From assembly GCF_002872255.1 (NCBI RefSeq), contig NZ_NIPR01000052.1:124001-188000 (forward strand): 64,000 bases of DNA. The letters are read 5' to 3'. Below, piece after piece: positions 62,363-64,000 of this stretch; position 1 is the first letter of the stretch, and each line of letters starts with the position of its first letter. The DNA is from Companilactobacillus nuruki (lineage in GTDB: Bacteria; Bacillota; Bacilli; Lactobacillales; Lactobacillaceae). A program made the position numbers and the translations under genes. The notes beneath the pieces were generated by a model that was given only the letters and a program-made list of their open reading frames with translations, had not been told where the DNA came from and searched no databases.

Positions 62363-63715
62363 ATGGCAAAAAAAGAGCATATACAAACAACCACACCTGA
62401 TCAAAGAGCAATGTCCAAATGGGATATGTTTGCCACCTGGATCGGTGCTAATGCAAATAATGGGACCTGGTATATTGGTGGTGTTATCGCTGCCGTTGGA
62501 TTAATTAAAGCTTCAAGTCTATTAGTAATCGTTGGATCAATTTCTTATGTATTATTAGCCTTGGCATCATACATGGGCTACAAAACCGGGCTTCCAGCTA
62601 TGACTTTGACAAGACCATCATTTGGAATTAAGGGTTCAATCCTTCCCTCAATTGTAAATGTTGTTCAATTCATTGGTTGGGCTGCTATCAATACATTCAT
62701 TGCCGCTACATCCATTAGCTTTATTCTAAAAAATATTCTTGGATGGGACAATTCATCATTCCATAATCAATTTAGTATTATTATTGGAATCGTTGTGATG
62801 TCAATTTTACATTTAGTTAGTATTTCTTTAGGCGAAAAATCTGTTAAATGGATTGAGCGAATTGGTATTATTCTGGTAATAATATTAGTAACTTGGGAAT
62901 CAATCGTCGTTTTAAAAACTGTTCCATTTCAAGACATTGTCAAATGGCAACCAGCAGCCAAGTTTCAATTGCCAAGCGGAAAAATAGTAGATATTCTAGC
63001 TGCCTTCAACTTAGCCTGGGTGACAGCTGCAGCCGATTTCAGTCGCTTCACTAAAGACAAACGTGCAGCAACCACGGCATCATTTCTCGGTGCCAATATT
63101 GGATTATTCTGGTTTGCTTTCATCGGATTGATTGCCACAATTGCTACAGCCATTACTATTAATAAGTTTGATCCTAATAACGCTGACCCTAGTACCATCG
63201 CAGCAAAATTAGGACTAGGTATTCTAGCTATGTTGGTAATTGTTATTACCAGTACTACAGCTAATGCCGTTAACTTAATGGCCGCAGGTTCTGCTTTAAC
63301 GAATATTTTTCATCGCTTAAAATTAACCCCTGCGCTTTGGATTGTTACATTAGTAGCCACTGTAATGACTTTCATACCAGTTTATATTGCCAGTTTCTTA
63401 ACCACCTTTGAAACCTTTCTAGATGGTATCGGTATGTTCTTAGGGCCTGAAATTGCAATTTTTTTAATTGATTTCTTCTATATTAAAAAGAAGCAGTACC
63501 TAGTGGAAGAGTTCTCTAACCCTCAAGGTATTTATTGGTACACCAAAGGGGTTAATCCTATTGCTATAATTACCTGGCTAATTGGTGTTATTAGCTATCT
63601 TGGTTTAAATAAGCTTGACTTTATTATCAATACTATTGGTGCTACCTTCCCGGCTATGATTATTAGTGCCGTTTGTTATTACCTTGCTAATAAATTAACT
63701 ATCAAAAATATTTGA
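62363..63715 (+). CDS. codB: cytosine permease (NCS1 family)
   Basis: 450-residue twelve-helix symporter. WDMFATWIGANANNGTWYIG and LTRPSFGIKGS are NCS1 signatures, and the SFNLAWVTAAADFSRFTK-like segment (AFNLAWVTAAADFSRFT) is typical of CodB. Takes up cytosine with H+ or Na+. AGGGG precedes the ATG. Regulated by the leader at 62270-62340, so pyrimidine starvation should raise expression. Confidence 0.9.
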   Translation: MAKKEHIQTTTPDQRAMSKWDMFATWIGANANNGTWYIGGVIAAVGLIKASSLLVIVGSISYVLLALASYMGYKTGLPAMTLTRPSFGIKGSILPSIVNVVQFIGWAAINTFIAATSISFILKNILGWDNSSFHNQFSIIIGIVVMSILHLVSISLGEKSVKWIERIGIILVIILVTWESIVVLKTVPFQDIVKWQPAAKFQLPSGKIVDILAAFNLAWVTAAADFSRFTKDKRAATTASFLGANIGLFWFAFIGLIATIATAITINKFDPNNADPSTIAAKLGLGILAMLVIVITSTTANAVNLMAAGSALTNIFHRLKLTPALWIVTLVATVMTFIPVYIASFLTTFETFLDGIGMFLGPEIAIFLIDFFYIKKKQYLVEEFSNPQGIYWYTKGVNPIAIITWLIGVISYLGLNKLDFIINTIGATFPAMIISAVCYYLANKLTIKNI

Positions 63716-63729
63716 ATTTAACTTCGAAA

Positions 63730-63770
63730 AAGGTCCTTCCCATTGAATTGTTTCAATGGGAAGGACCTTT
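63730..63770. terminator. terminator of codB
   Basis: Perfect 19-base arms (63730-63748 and 63752-63770) and a T-run on the plus strand. Confidence 0.88.
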
Positions 63771-63833
63771 TTAATCATTTTCAACAAACTATTTATAATT
63801 CAATAAACTTTTCAAATACAAGAAGGGTGAAAC

Positions 63834-64000
63834 TCATTTATTGATTTTGAATTTTGTCTTTCCGTGACTTTTTAAATAGTAAATTTTATTCTCATAATCC
63901 TCAATAACTGCTTTGATATTCTGCTGACCTTTCCAACCAGTATATCCAAAAAGCAGCATTCCTATAGAACCAATTATGAATAAAATTATTCCAAGAATGT
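63834..64000 (-). CDS. small membrane protein, C-terminal fragment (runs off the window)
   Basis: The last 55 codons of a minus-strand frame: a hydrophobic helix (LGIILFIIGSIGMLLFGYTGW) then a polar tail rich in Lys (YYLKSHGKTKFKINK). No family is recognised. The start lies beyond the window. It converges on codB, separated by the terminator. Confidence 0.55.
   Translation of the reverse strand, partial: ILGIILFIIGSIGMLLFGYTGWKGQQNIKAVIEDYENKIYYLKSHGKTKFKINK

Overview
The window is AT-rich, has short intergenic gaps, and carries a gene set typical of Lactobacillaceae. Indicators are a nucleoside deoxyribosyltransferase, dltXABCD, a sortase substrate ending in an LPQTxE-type signal (LPQTSE), an orphan WxL-domain protein, DUF4811 beside a DHA2-type exporter, T-box leaders and a PyrR-type leader. 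I infer a lactobacillus, possibly the Companilactobacillus group; species cannot be read from the sequence. No rRNA, CRISPR array, prophage or transposase gene was seen. One tRNA (Thr, anticodon GGU) is present.

Layout. 1-7.4 kb: an HExxH protein, a sirtuin and metG in one minus-strand run, a PEBP protein, Ppx, a FetAB-type iron exporter and a Tet(M)-like GTPase that lacks the Tet(M) loop. 7.4-13 kb: a secreted NlpC/P60 hydrolase, a MarR-DHA2-DUF4811 efflux operon and T-box-controlled trpS. 13-24.8 kb: helD, a CPBP-like protein without catalytic glutamates, an acyltransferase, an LPQTSE surface protein, degV, tRNA-Thr, a DtxR-type regulator, and a PadR-DUF1700-DUF4097 operon. 24.8-28 kb: a predicted histidine ABC transporter behind a T-box with one Stem I but two antiterminator/terminator modules, followed by a 575-bp inverted-repeat element. 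28-38.3 kb: ADP-ribosylglycohydrolase, nucleoside transferase, several regulators, transporters and hydrolases. 38.3-43.5 kb: a second copy of the repeat element, an XRE-type regulator, the OpuA glycine-betaine transporter and a MerR regulator. 43.6-49.5 kb: the dlt operon for D-alanylation of teichoic acids, and a zinc-independent S14 paralogue. 49.8-64 kb: WxL protein, SGNH hydrolase, two GntR regulators, treC, a heterodimeric ABC exporter under a MarR regulator with paired operators, an alarmone synthetase sharing a transcript with cytosine deaminase, and a cytosine permease behind a PyrR-type attenuator.

The window is a chromosomal mosaic of housekeeping, envelope, stress and nucleobase-salvage genes. 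The non-coding DNA is the most unusual part. (1) A MITE-like family with about 29-bp terminal inverted repeats carries a ~150-nt module present three times, whose hairpin arms differ in sequence but still pair. (2) Six intergenic hairpins share the core AGTAATC...GATTACT, four of them at convergent gene ends. (3) The duplicated T-box output module. (4) Several palindromic operators that can be assigned to adjacent MarR, PadR and DtxR regulators. Start codons were moved from the longest open frame wherever a Shine-Dalgarno sequence or an overlapping terminator argued for a different start.
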